A stretch of 64,000 nt of DNA, taken from the NCBI RefSeq assembly GCF_048571275.1, contig NZ_CP182357.1, positions 2,108,001-2,172,000 on the forward strand. The letters run 5' to 3'. Position numbers and translations under genes: made by a program. The stretch comes from Marinarcus sediminis (GTDB lineage Bacteria; Campylobacterota; Campylobacteria; Campylobacterales; Arcobacteraceae). The notes below the pieces were generated by a model, which worked only from the letters and a program-made list of their open reading frames with translations, was not told where the DNA came from and did not search any database. The number at the start of each line of letters is the position of its first letter. The stretch's first letter is position 1. Positions 26,743 through 34,652 of this stretch are shown in pieces.

Positions 26743-27522
26743 TTATTCTACACTCTTTTCATTTGTAACTAATTTAAGCAAGGCAATTTCACTTGAAGCA
26801 AAAAAACGATACCCAATTCCCCATGTTCCAACTCCTTTATTGACATAAATAGCTGTGCTGTTTTTGTAGTGTAATCCACTTAAATAGGGTTGTACCAGCT
26901 TGACCAAAAGATGAAAAGGGAATATTTGCCCACCGTGCGTATGACCACATAAAAAAAGTGACGCCTTGCATTGCAGTGCAAATTCAATATCTTTGGGTTG
27001 ATGGGCCAAAAAAACAGTGGGTAAAGCGAGTTGATTGATTGTGTCTATTAACACTTTTTCTTTACGTTTGATATTAAAAAATTTAGAAAAGCGGTCACTC
27101 AATCCTGCCAGACAAAAGCGTTGATGGTTGTGTGAAAGTATAACAAAGTCATTATCTAAGCAAATAAAACCAAAACTGTTGAGTCTGTTTTTTAAAGAGT
27201 TTAGTCCATAAAAAAGATCATGATTCCCACTGATATAAAAACTCTGTTTTTTTATATTTTTCAAAACATTGAGTTTGTCTTCTATATTTGAAGTTTTTAT
27301 ATCAATAATATCCCCCGTAATAACAACAAATTGGGCATCACTTTGGTTAATAACGGCAACCAAATTGTTTAAGCTTTCAAATGGGGTTGATTTGTCAATG
27401 TGTAAATCACTGATATGCAAAATTTTTAAACCATTTAAGGTGGTGTTCTCACCTTTTAAGCCAACAGCAATCTCTTTTGCTTTTGGCTTAAAATTTGAAG
27501 TTTCAAAAATGCTACTTTTCAA
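26743..27522 (-). CDS. calcineurin-like metallophosphoesterase
   Basis: 259 residues with the five metal-binding blocks in order: HISDLHID, VVITGDIID, YISGNHD, VFLAHQP and LFLCGHTHGGQ. This is the YaeI/YkuE type, members of which act on lipid-linked phosphates or other diesters at the membrane, although no membrane helix or Tat signal is visible here. It overlaps the upstream small exported protein gene by 11 nt. Substrate unknown. Confidence 0.85.
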   Translation of the reverse strand: MKSSIFETSNFKPKAKEIAVGLKGENTTLNGLKILHISDLHIDKSTPFESLNNLVAVINQSDAQFVVITGDIIDIKTSNIEDKLNVLKNIKKQSFYISGNHDLFYGLNSLKNRLNSFGFICLDNDFVILSHNHQRFCLAGLSDRFSKFFNIKRKEKVLIDTINQLALPTVFLAHQPKDIEFALQCKASLFLCGHTHGGQIFPFHLLVKLVQPYLSGLHYKNSTAIYVNKGVGTWGIGYRFFASSEIALLKLVTNEKSVE

Positions 27523-27973
27523 TGAATGCCTTTAACTCTTCCTCATTTTTGATAAATTCAATGGATTGAACCACTGAATTTTTGATGCTCAGTAATGTTA
27601 TCTCCCCCTCATGAGAAGGGAACATGGTGTTGTCTTCGTTGTAAATGAGTAAGATGGTATGTTTATACTTTTTCATTTTAGGCAAAGCAAAAAGCTTGGT
27701 AATAATTGAGGGCATACCACTGATATTTGCAATAAAAGTTGCATTGTGTGTTGTTAAATAGTTTTTATCTTTTTGAGATAAAAACTCATTAACAAGTTTG
27801 CCTGTACCTTTTTCAAATGAAACTATTACTTTGTTGTTGAGAGTATTAAGCTCATGAATGTTGTCAAATTGATCTGAAAAGTTTAATACACTTTCAAGTT
27901 TATCCCCTGTTTTTAGGGGATTTGCTAATAAAGAGAGTGATACTACAAGAAAGAGTAAAAGTATTTTTTTCAT
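27512..27973 (-). CDS. exported thioredoxin-fold-like protein
   Basis: 153 residues with a signal peptide (about 1-18, cleavage probably after LLA). The body has alternating strands and helices (KVIVSFEKGTG, ATFIANISGMPS, HTILLIYNEDN, GEITLLSIKNS), suggesting a thioredoxin-like fold without the CxxC pair. It is a paralogue of the broken gene at 4250-4840: both share ANIS-x2-P-x4-KL-x3-P and an I-x-E-(L/I)-N-(T/S)-L block. It sits between YceI and the phosphoesterase in the long operon. Function unknown. Confidence 0.7.
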   Translation of the reverse strand: MKKILLLFLVVSLSLLANPLKTGDKLESVLNFSDQFDNIHELNTLNNKVIVSFEKGTGKLVNEFLSQKDKNYLTTHNATFIANISGMPSIITKLFALPKMKKYKHTILLIYNEDNTMFPSHEGEITLLSIKNSVVQSIEFIKNEEELKAFIEK

Positions 27974-27977
27974 TTGA

Positions 27978-28502
27978 TTATCTTGTAAAATTTAAATCAA
28001 AATTTAAATCAACTTGATCTCTTACTTTTAAAAACAATAAAGTAGGTGGTTCAATACCATAATCACTCATTTTGATATAAAACATTCCCTTCATCGCAAC
28101 ACTACTCTCATTTTGATCAATGCTTGACATGGCTTTAACCTCTTTTGTTACACCATTTAAACTCAATTTCCCAGAAATGATATATTTCTCTTCGCCCAAT
28201 CGAATGCTCTCTATGGTAAAAGATATTTTGGGTTGAGTGGATACATTCAATGTTTCATACATATGTTCATCACGTTTCGCATTATCACTTGTTAAATCTG
28301 CACCTAAAATAGATATTTCACCTTTGATGCTTTCTGGAGTATCTTCCATAACTAAATCAGCACTGATTTTGGTACTGCTAGGGTTGATTGCTGAATCACC
28401 AAAAATCTCTGTGTGAGCTTTTATCTCACCATTTTGTAAACTTAAATTTAATGCAAATGCCCAAAACGGCACAGCAATTAAAACCAATATTTTCTTAAAC
28501 AT
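27978..28502 (-). CDS. periplasmic YceI-family protein
   Basis: 174 residues, signal peptide about 1-17 (ending AFA). The lipocalin-like YceI barrel is recognisable from KAHTEIFG, ISADLVMED, DLTSDNAKRDEHM and KLSLNGVTKEV. Family members bind isoprenoid-type lipids or quinone-like molecules in the periplasm. It is in an operon with an oxidase-like membrane protein and an ABC exporter, which fits a role with a lipophilic ligand (inference). Overlaps the upstream gene by 8 nt. Confidence 0.88.
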   Translation of the reverse strand: MFKKILVLIAVPFWAFALNLSLQNGEIKAHTEIFGDSAINPSSTKISADLVMEDTPESIKGEISILGADLTSDNAKRDEHMYETLNVSTQPKISFTIESIRLGEEKYIISGKLSLNGVTKEVKAMSSIDQNESSVAMKGMFYIKMSDYGIEPPTLLFLKVRDQVDLNFDLNFTR

Positions 28503-29475
28503 AATACGACTCCTTTTTTGTATTTTGTATTGTTATGACTCGAAGCAATACAATTAAAAATATAAGTGGAATAAAAATGGTTAACTCTTCCAGTGCCACA
28601 ATTAAACCACCACCTGAGGCTATCCAACCAATAAAAACCATATAAACCCCTATTCTTTTAATACTTTTTATTTTAATGAGGTTTTGTAAAATGACAACAT
28701 TGTAATAGGATATTACAAAGGGATAAACGATTGATAATAGTATGGGTTCTCGTAAAAAATAGAAAAAATAGCTTAATGCAAACAAGGTTATAATGAGTAA
28801 ATCTTTTTGATTATTTTCAATTTTATATGCAATGGCTGCAATAACTCCTAAGATATGAAAAAGGATAATTTCAAACGAGAATCCACCTCTCCAAATGGGA
28901 ATAGTAATATCTCTTGAGAGCGTTTCAAAAAGTGCTGAATCTAAAAAGACCCATAAAATCATGATAAGCAATCCACCCGAAGAGAACTCTTTAATGAAAT
29001 GTTTTTTGTTTTTACTCTCTTGGTTATTTAAAAACAGAGAACTTGTGAATGCAATAAAACTTAAAAAGATTCCAATATACTCTCTGTTTGCAGGAGTATA
29101 ATTAAATAAAAGAGTTCCTATTGTATAAGAAATGGCTAAGGACAAACCCAACTGTAATTTATTTGAATATTTAAGTGTATCAATAATTAAAGGAGCCAAA
29201 GCACCTACACACAATCCTAAAGAAAAAAGTGTTACTGCATTAAAATCGGGGTAAAAAAATGTCAATAACAATTGCAAAAATAAGAAAATGTTTATTTTAA
29301 GTTTATGCGGTAAAGGTAAATACGTAGATAAAATACACCCTACTACACCACCAACGGGAAGAAAACCAATTTTAAATAAATCAGAAGCAAAATACTCCAC
29401 AACCCCTGTTTGTGCAATCAAAAGATAGTAACACAACTCAGCGGCAATAAAAAGAATTAAAGCGATATTTTTCAT
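28495..29475 (-). CDS. polytopic membrane protein of unknown function
   Basis: 326 residues, about ten hydrophobic helices, few charged residues apart from short loops. It resembles a small MFS-like protein in shape (G-rich helix pairs such as GFLPVGGVVGC and LGLCVGALAPL), but I do not recognise the family. It lies between the oxidase-like protein (4-nt overlap) and YceI (8-nt overlap), so expression is tied to both. Confidence 0.75.
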   Translation of the reverse strand: MKNIALILFIAAELCYYLLIAQTGVVEYFASDLFKIGFLPVGGVVGCILSTYLPLPHKLKINIFLFLQLLLTFFYPDFNAVTLFSLGLCVGALAPLIIDTLKYSNKLQLGLSLAISYTIGTLLFNYTPANREYIGIFLSFIAFTSSLFLNNQESKNKKHFIKEFSSGGLLIMILWVFLDSALFETLSRDITIPIWRGGFSFEIILFHILGVIAAIAYKIENNQKDLLIITLFALSYFFYFLREPILLSIVYPFVISYYNVVILQNLIKIKSIKRIGVYMVFIGWIASGGGLIVALEELTIFIPLIFLIVLLRVITIQNTKKESYYV

Positions 29476-31034
29476 TTTGACTCCTCTTTCATTTTTTGAA
29501 ATAAGATTAAAAAAATCAAGGCATACGTTAAATCATAAAAGGCAATGGCAAAAGCTTCATACCCCAGTGTTTTAGAGGCATACAATGCAAAAAATATGGC
29601 ACTGATTAAGACTCTCACTTGCATGGTAATAAGAGCTAAAATATACTCATATTGCGTGTATTTGTATCCAAAATAATGAATCAATCCTGTCGTAAAAACA
29701 AAACCAAACACCACATATTCATAGGTTGAGCCAAATTTAAAATTTAATATGGGATATAAAAAATCCGCCAGTAAAAAAAGAGATATTCCTGTTAACCCAT
29801 CACTTAGCATTCCAAAAAGGTGATAACGTTTCAGCGGTCTACTCAAATCCAGTTTTATATGGATAAAATGGGATAAAGAGTATAAAATCACTGCTCCAAA
29901 AAGAGTTCTTAATGTCCACAAATATTCGGAATTGAGATTTAACATACCTGTTTCTACAAAACCATTAAAGCTAAGCATTAGTACCATGGCACACATCCCT
30001 ATTAAATAGGTGCGGGCAAAGAGTTTGTTTTGAAGCGGTTTGATAAAATTTGCATACAGAGGCAAAACTAAAAACAGTATGGATACTCCCATGGCAATGT
30101 GCGCATGACCCACTACCAAATCATTTCGATGAAAGACCCATCTGAATTCAGGGATAAAAAGTATGTTTCCTTCAATATCCACAAACAAAAAAGCCATAAT
30201 AGAGATTAAAAGCAACAGTTTTGCCTCTTTTTTAATCTTTGAGTCTTGATACCATCGATAGAGTAAAGGAACATAAAAAAGTGTCAAATATTGCAAAAAC
30301 CACTCTTGATTGTAGGTCAATTCCGCAATGAAACTTTTGTATACAACAGAGAGAGCATAAAAGATAAAAGGTATGATCCAAAAAATATGCCATCTTGCTT
30401 TAAATTCATCTTGATTAAGGTATTTAATCACCAGATAATACAAAGGAATAATGGCAAAACTCATACCAAGCGTATTGTCTCCATGAGGTCCACTGATGGT
30501 TGCTTCAACTTGTCCAATAGTTGGATTCATTAATATTAAAAGTAAAAATGGCGCAATAATAACAATAAATAAAGAGATTTTAATCCACAAAGGAAACACT
30601 TTGTATAAAGAGACAAATTTAAATAAAGCAATAATATAAAACAATCCCGCAAAAGCCAAAATAAAATTCAGTTCATAAGGAAAGTCATAAAATGCCAATC
30701 CTCTGGTGTTGCCAAAAAGAAGTGCAATGACCATGTAGATTAAAAAGATGTACCAAATATATGTGTAGTTTTGCAAATAACGTAATCCTGAACTGCTGAT
30801 ACCTTGCTCTTTACTGATAATAAAAAAAGGAAGATACGACAGCATCAATGGAATAAAACCATACAGCATCAAAGAGATATGAATTGAGCGAATGTTTGAA
30901 GGCATAAGCATATTTGAATTGATTGCATAACCCAATAGGTTTATAGAATAAATGATACCCGCTATCATACCTAAAGCAAAAAATATCAAAGAGATATTAA
31001 ACTGTTTTTTAGCAAATGCTTGAAATTGTTCCAT
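29472..31034 (-). CDS. heme-copper oxidase subunit I-like protein lacking the CuB His pair
   Basis: 520 residues, about 12-14 helices. Haem-ligand positions of CcoN/NorB-type proteins can be matched by eye: His in SIHISLMLYGF (helix 2), GPHGDNTLGM (helix 6), and GHAHIAMGV (helix 10, H-x-H). The adjacent-histidine pair expected in helix 7 is missing; the corresponding region reads FYALSVVYKSFIAE. No partner subunits (CcoO/P, NorC) are nearby. So it probably binds haem but may not reduce O2 or NO. The ATG at 31034 with GAGG upstream is preferred to 31046. It overlaps the ABC ATPase gene. Confidence 0.75.
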   Translation of the reverse strand: MEQFQAFAKKQFNISLIFFALGMIAGIIYSINLLGYAINSNMLMPSNIRSIHISLMLYGFIPLMLSYLPFFIISKEQGISSSGLRYLQNYTYIWYIFLIYMVIALLFGNTRGLAFYDFPYELNFILAFAGLFYIIALFKFVSLYKVFPLWIKISLFIVIIAPFLLLILMNPTIGQVEATISGPHGDNTLGMSFAIIPLYYLVIKYLNQDEFKARWHIFWIIPFIFYALSVVYKSFIAELTYNQEWFLQYLTLFYVPLLYRWYQDSKIKKEAKLLLLISIMAFLFVDIEGNILFIPEFRWVFHRNDLVVGHAHIAMGVSILFLVLPLYANFIKPLQNKLFARTYLIGMCAMVLMLSFNGFVETGMLNLNSEYLWTLRTLFGAVILYSLSHFIHIKLDLSRPLKRYHLFGMLSDGLTGISLFLLADFLYPILNFKFGSTYEYVVFGFVFTTGLIHYFGYKYTQYEYILALITMQVRVLISAIFFALYASKTLGYEAFAIAFYDLTYALIFLILFQKMKEESK

Positions 31035-31638
31035 CGGTAACCTCATAAATTTTATCTGAATTTTGTGCCAGTTTTACATCGTGCGTGGCAACAACGATAG
31101 TGGTATCTTTTTTAAGTTCTTTGAAAAGAGTAAAGACATTTAAAGAGTTTTTTGAATCCAAATTCCCTGTGGGTTCATCGGCAAAAAGCACTTTTGGTTT
31201 ATTAATTAAGCCTCGTGCAATGGCAACTCGTTGTTTTTGACCACCGGATAACTCACTTGGATATCTCTTTTTTAAATGCTCAATTCCCAAATAACTCAAC
31301 AGTTCATTTAGGTAATTTTTATCAAAATCTTTTTTGGCCAACGTGATATTTTCTAAAACATTTAAATAGTTAATCAAATAGTGAAATTGAAACACAAAGC
31401 CAATGTTATTGACTCGAAAAGTGTCAATGTTTGGGATATCTTTATAGTTTAAATTTTCAAAAAAAACATCACCTGTTGATGGTGTTAAAAGTGTTGATAA
31501 GGCACATAAAAGTGTAGATTTCCCGCTTCCACTCTCCCCAATAAAAGAGACAAATTCATTTTTATGAATATCAAGATTAATCTGTTTTAGTACCTTTTCT
31601 TTTCCATAACAGTGAGAAATATTTTTGGCGTGTATCAC
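31009..31638 (-). CDS. ABC transporter ATPase, MacB/LolD type
   Basis: 209 residues: Walker A GESGSGKST, Q loop FQFHYL, signature LSGGQKQR, Walker B VLFADEPTGNLDS and H loop VVATHD. The sequence belongs to the LolD/MacB/FtsE class that drives mechanotransmission rather than classic import. It abuts the permease gene (no gap) and overlaps the oxidase-like gene by 26 nt. Confidence 0.93.
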   Translation of the reverse strand: MIHAKNISHCYGKEKVLKQINLDIHKNEFVSFIGESGSGKSTLLCALSTLLTPSTGDVFFENLNYKDIPNIDTFRVNNIGFVFQFHYLINYLNVLENITLAKKDFDKNYLNELLSYLGIEHLKKRYPSELSGGQKQRVAIARGLINKPKVLFADEPTGNLDSKNSLNVFTLFKELKKDTTIVVATHDVKLAQNSDKIYEVTDGTISSIC

Positions 31639-32718
31639 TTATTGCTCCTTTATTATCAAAGTAATAGGATCGGTTTTAGCCGCACTGATTGCAGGTAAAA
31701 TGGAACCTAAAAGTGTCATGGTAACAGAGGCTATAAATACTATAAGTGCCAGTGTTGGCGTAATTTCTCCATTGACATACCCTTGAAGTTGTTCTGAATT
31801 TTTGATGATGAATAAAATGGCATGAGAGATAAAAAAGGCACTTAAAAACGATAAAAATGCCACTACAAAACCTTCAAACATAATAGAAAGAATGATTCTT
31901 TTCATGGAAATACCTAATGCTCTCATAATGCCAAACTCATTTTTTCTTTGATTGACAGTAATGCTCATCAAACTTGTGATGCCCAATAAACCCATCATAA
32001 AAGCCACAACAGAGATAATATTAGAAGAGTTTTGTAAAATTTTAAATTGATTGTAGTTTTCAATAAAACTTGTTGTCGATTTGGCTTCTATTTTTAAACT
32101 CAAGGCTGAAATTTGTTGAATGGTATCTTTGATATTGGCATCCAAATGAACATTGGCAAGTAACATGGAAGCCTCTTTGTTAAAAATTGCACCGGCATCA
32201 TGAAGTGTTAATACCACGCCTCCATTTTCAAAACCAATCTCACTTTGAAAAACGCCACTGATTTTAAACTTTTTGTTGGCTAAGGTAATATCTGTTTTAT
32301 TGTTCAGTTGGTTAAAAATACCCTCTCCGATTAAGATTTCATCGTTTTTGGGGTATTTCCCTTGAGTTAACGTGTAGTTTTTAAATCGATTTGAGCTCAC
32401 CCCATACACAGCAACAATGGGAATATTCTCAACTGGAGAAGCCCCCACAATTAAAGCACTGACCTCTTTTATACTGGGAAGTTGTTGAATTTTTTGCATC
32501 AAAGAAAGCTCCACATTGCTGAAAAAAGTATCGGAAATTTTGGCTTGAGTAATGATGATATCTCCATCGCTTTTAAGCATATTGGAGTACATAGAGATGA
32601 TTCCAGAAGAGATGGCAGTAATTAAAAATATGGCAATAATAGAGAAGGTAAGACTTAAATAGATGAGCAGAGTTTTTAATTTATTGGCTTTAAGTGATTT
32701 TATTGCTTGATTTAACAC
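31639..32718 (-). CDS. ABC transporter permease, FtsX/MacB type
   Basis: About 359 residues: one N-terminal membrane helix, a periplasmic MacB-core-like domain (about 45-240), then three C-terminal helices of the FtsX domain (NQRKNEFGIMRALGIS is the typical cytoplasmic coupling segment). The start used is the GTG at 32716-32718, 5 nt after AAGGA; an alternative GTG is directly before it, and one at 32769 would add 17 residues that read poorly. The SD lies in one arm of an inverted repeat. With the ATPase it forms a tripartite-type exporter or lipoprotein releaser. First gene of the nine-gene operon. Confidence 0.88.
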   Translation of the reverse strand: MLNQAIKSLKANKLKTLLIYLSLTFSIIAIFLITAISSGIISMYSNMLKSDGDIIITQAKISDTFFSNVELSLMQKIQQLPSIKEVSALIVGASPVENIPIVAVYGVSSNRFKNYTLTQGKYPKNDEILIGEGIFNQLNNKTDITLANKKFKISGVFQSEIGFENGGVVLTLHDAGAIFNKEASMLLANVHLDANIKDTIQQISALSLKIEAKSTTSFIENYNQFKILQNSSNIISVVAFMMGLLGITSLMSITVNQRKNEFGIMRALGISMKRIILSIMFEGFVVAFLSFLSAFFISHAILFIIKNSEQLQGYVNGEITPTLALIVFIASVTMTLLGSILPAISAAKTDPITLIIKEQ

Positions 32719-32721
32719 CAC

Positions 32722-32749
32722 AATCCTTTTTAATGTATTTAAAAGGATT
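32722..32749 (-). promoter_or_regulatory. inverted repeat covering the SD of the ABC permease
   Basis: AATCCTTTT (32722-32730) and AAAAGGATT (32741-32749), 10-nt spacer. In the minus-strand mRNA the 3' arm includes the AAAAGGA Shine-Dalgarno just before the GTG start, so a hairpin would hide the ribosome site. It could instead be a DNA-binding dyad. Confidence 0.55.
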
Positions 32750-32768
32750 ATGACAAAGTTATATGACA

Positions 32769-32805
32769 CCTTTATGAATGAAATATGAATTTTTGTTCAT
32801 AAAGG
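32769..32805. promoter_or_regulatory. 10-bp perfect inverted repeat upstream of the ABC operon
   Basis: CCTTTATGAA (32769-32778) and TTCATAAAGG (32796-32805), 17-nt spacer. It lies in the 113-nt gap between the end of the 122-residue gene and the permease start, without a T run, so an operator for the operon (perhaps for its own OmpR-type regulator) is more likely than a terminator. Confidence 0.55.
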
Positions 32806-32831
32806 CTTTTTTTGATCTTTTTAGGTAAAAG

Positions 32832-33200
32832 TTATAATATATTTTTGTAAATTACACCATCAATTTGTTTTGAAGCTACACTTTCAAATTCATCATTGGA
32901 TTCAATGATTTGAATGATTTTTGCATCGAACATATAGTTCTCTGCACATTTTTGAATCTCAGACGATACGATGGACTCACAAATGATATATTTCGCATGA
33001 AGCGCATTGGCATAAATGGCCTCTTTGAGGCTTTGAACTTTGAGGGCATAGGCTAACGAATTTTGTGAACAATAATGCATTGACTCTATACTGTAATTAA
33101 AAAGCAGCGTTGAATTGGCTGTGCTGTTTTTAATATCATTGATTGAAGCAATTTTTTCAATCTTTTCATAAGGTACAAATTCATCACCGATTATAATCAT
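32832..33200 (-). CDS. hypothetical protein coupled to PP0621-like gene
   Basis: 122 residues from the ATG at 33200, which overlaps the upstream stop as ATGA. Probably cytoplasmic with mixed alpha/beta character (MIIIGDEFVPYEKIEKIASI, YIICESIVS, AKIIQIIES); Rossmann-like beta-alpha repeats are possible. I do not recognise the family. It ends the ribA-rsmG operon. Confidence 0.65.
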   Translation of the reverse strand: MIIIGDEFVPYEKIEKIASINDIKNSTANSTLLFNYSIESMHYCSQNSLAYALKVQSLKEAIYANALHAKYIICESIVSSEIQKCAENYMFDAKIIQIIESNDEFESVASKQIDGVIYKNIL

Positions 33201-33415
33201 CGTAAACACTCCTTTGAACAGTAATATTTGCCACTGCTTAAGATGGCTTCATCTTTTGAGACAAATGTTTTACACGTAGGACATTCATACATAATATCCT
33301 CCTCTTTTTGTTTGACTTTTCTGTTTTGATTGACTTGAATTTCTCGGCTTTTTTTGAAAAAAAGAAGATAAATTAAAAAAAGAATAATCAATACCGCCGC
33401 TATTTTAAAAATCAT
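33197..33415 (-). CDS. PP0621-like small membrane zinc-ribbon protein
   Basis: 72 residues: an N-terminal membrane helix (about 2-20), Lys/Arg-rich linker, then a treble-clef-like metal site CPTC ... CSKEC. This matches the PP0621 family pattern. Coupled on both sides by ATGA overlaps to rsmG and to the 122-residue gene. Function of the family is not known to me. Confidence 0.78.
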   Translation of the reverse strand: MIFKIAAVLIILFLIYLLFFKKSREIQVNQNRKVKQKEEDIMYECPTCKTFVSKDEAILSSGKYYCSKECLR

Positions 33416-34011
33416 ACAACACCTTTGTTTTTAATGTATAAATAGTTTCTCTCATCTACATTGACTATTGTATACGCATGTATTTTTGCTTTTTCAAGTT
33501 CATCGTTAAGCAAACTGCCTTTATAAAAAAGATAATGGGTTTTTTCATGGGCAATGTTTTGAGTTAGCTCAAGCAGCAATGAAGTGTTGGTTACTGCACG
33601 CGAGGTGATTAAATCAAACGGTTCTTCGTTTTGAACCTCTTCTACTCTTTTCCCAATAACCTGAAGATTCTCCAGTTTTAAAGCACTTTTAACAAAGTTT
33701 AAAAAAGCAACTCTTTTGTTTCTGGGTTCAATAAGAACTGCTTTTGTATCGGGTCTTGCAAGTGCTAAAATCATACCAGGATAACCTGCTCCTGTGCCAA
33801 TATCTGCAAAAGAGTTAAATGTTTCTAAAAATTTTAATGGATACAACGAGTCAACCATATTATCTTCTATTTGGTATGTTTGCAACTCTGCTGTGAAGTT
33901 ATGCACCCTTCCCCATTGCTGTAAAAGTGCAATATATTTTTCACATCTTTCGTAAAAAAGCGCATCAAAGTTCAGATTCAGTGCTTCAAATTTATTTGTG
34001 TTCACGCGCAT
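33412..34011 (-). CDS. rsmG: 16S rRNA (guanine527-N7)-methyltransferase RsmG
   Basis: 199 residues. SAM-binding motif FADIGTGAGYPGMILA, then LIEPRNKRVAFL and the conserved ITSRAVTN segment. Methylates G527 of 16S rRNA; loss confers low-level streptomycin resistance in other bacteria. ATG at 34009-34011, 5 nt after the ribA stop. Confidence 0.95.
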   Translation of the reverse strand: MRVNTNKFEALNLNFDALFYERCEKYIALLQQWGRVHNFTAELQTYQIEDNMVDSLYPLKFLETFNSFADIGTGAGYPGMILALARPDTKAVLIEPRNKRVAFLNFVKSALKLENLQVIGKRVEEVQNEEPFDLITSRAVTNTSLLLELTQNIAHEKTHYLFYKGSLLNDELEKAKIHAYTIVNVDERNYLYIKNKGVV

Positions 34012-34016
34012 CCATT

Positions 34017-34592
34017 TTAAAGCATATGCCCCATATGCGTTTTTTTTGTTTGTAAATAGTTTTCATTGTATTTATTCGATTTGGTAATAGCAGGAATTCT
34101 CTCAACAATCTCAACTCCCAAAGAGTCTACATAAGCAATCTTTTTGGGATTATTGGTAATGAGTTTTAATTTTTTGATATTTAAATCTTTAAAGATATGT
34201 CCTACAATAGTATAATCTCTGTCATCTTCACCAAAGCCCAGCTCTAAATTTGCTTGGATGGTATCTCTTCCTTGATCTTGTAGGGCATACGCATTGACTT
34301 TATTGAGTAATCCAATGTTGCGCCCCTCTTGTCTGTGATAAATGACCAAACCCCCTTGTGCCGCAATAAACTTTAATGCCAAATCCAATTGGTTTTGACA
34401 ATCGCACTTCAAACTGCCTAAGGTGTCACCGGTTAGGCACTCTGAGTGTATTCGCACAAACGGGATTTCAATATTTTCAAAATCTTCACTCATAATTGCT
34501 AAATGTTCTTGATTTCCGTCTTTATAAGCTTTTATTTTAAATTTTCCATACTTTGTAGGCAGATTCGCTATATTTGATTGTATTATTTTCAT
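34017..34592 (-). CDS. ribA: GTP cyclohydrolase II
   Basis: 191 residues. First step of riboflavin synthesis. The zinc motif is complete: Cys in SECLTGD, then LKCDCQ (C-x10-C-x-C). HRQEGRNIGL and GRDTIQANLELGF are catalytic/GTP-binding segments. Stand-alone RibA without the RibB domain; the length is normal. First gene of a four-gene minus-strand set with rsmG. Confidence 0.95.
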   Translation of the reverse strand: MKIIQSNIANLPTKYGKFKIKAYKDGNQEHLAIMSEDFENIEIPFVRIHSECLTGDTLGSLKCDCQNQLDLALKFIAAQGGLVIYHRQEGRNIGLLNKVNAYALQDQGRDTIQANLELGFGEDDRDYTIVGHIFKDLNIKKLKLITNNPKKIAYVDSLGVEIVERIPAITKSNKYNENYLQTKKTHMGHML

Positions 34593-34652
34593 ATGTATTT
34601 AAACCTTATATTGTTAAAATAGATGCGATTATATCCAACAAAGGTAAATAGA

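Noticed and set aside
28495..32718. Reading the oxidase-like operon as a denitrification (nos/nor) cluster
   Set aside because: No NosZ, NosD, NorC or copper-maturation proteins are present, and the key His-His motif is missing.
32719..32769. GTG start at 32769 for the ABC permease
   Set aside because: The 17 added residues cross both arms of an inverted repeat and lack a Shine-Dalgarno; the GTG at 32718 (or 32721) follows AAGGA.
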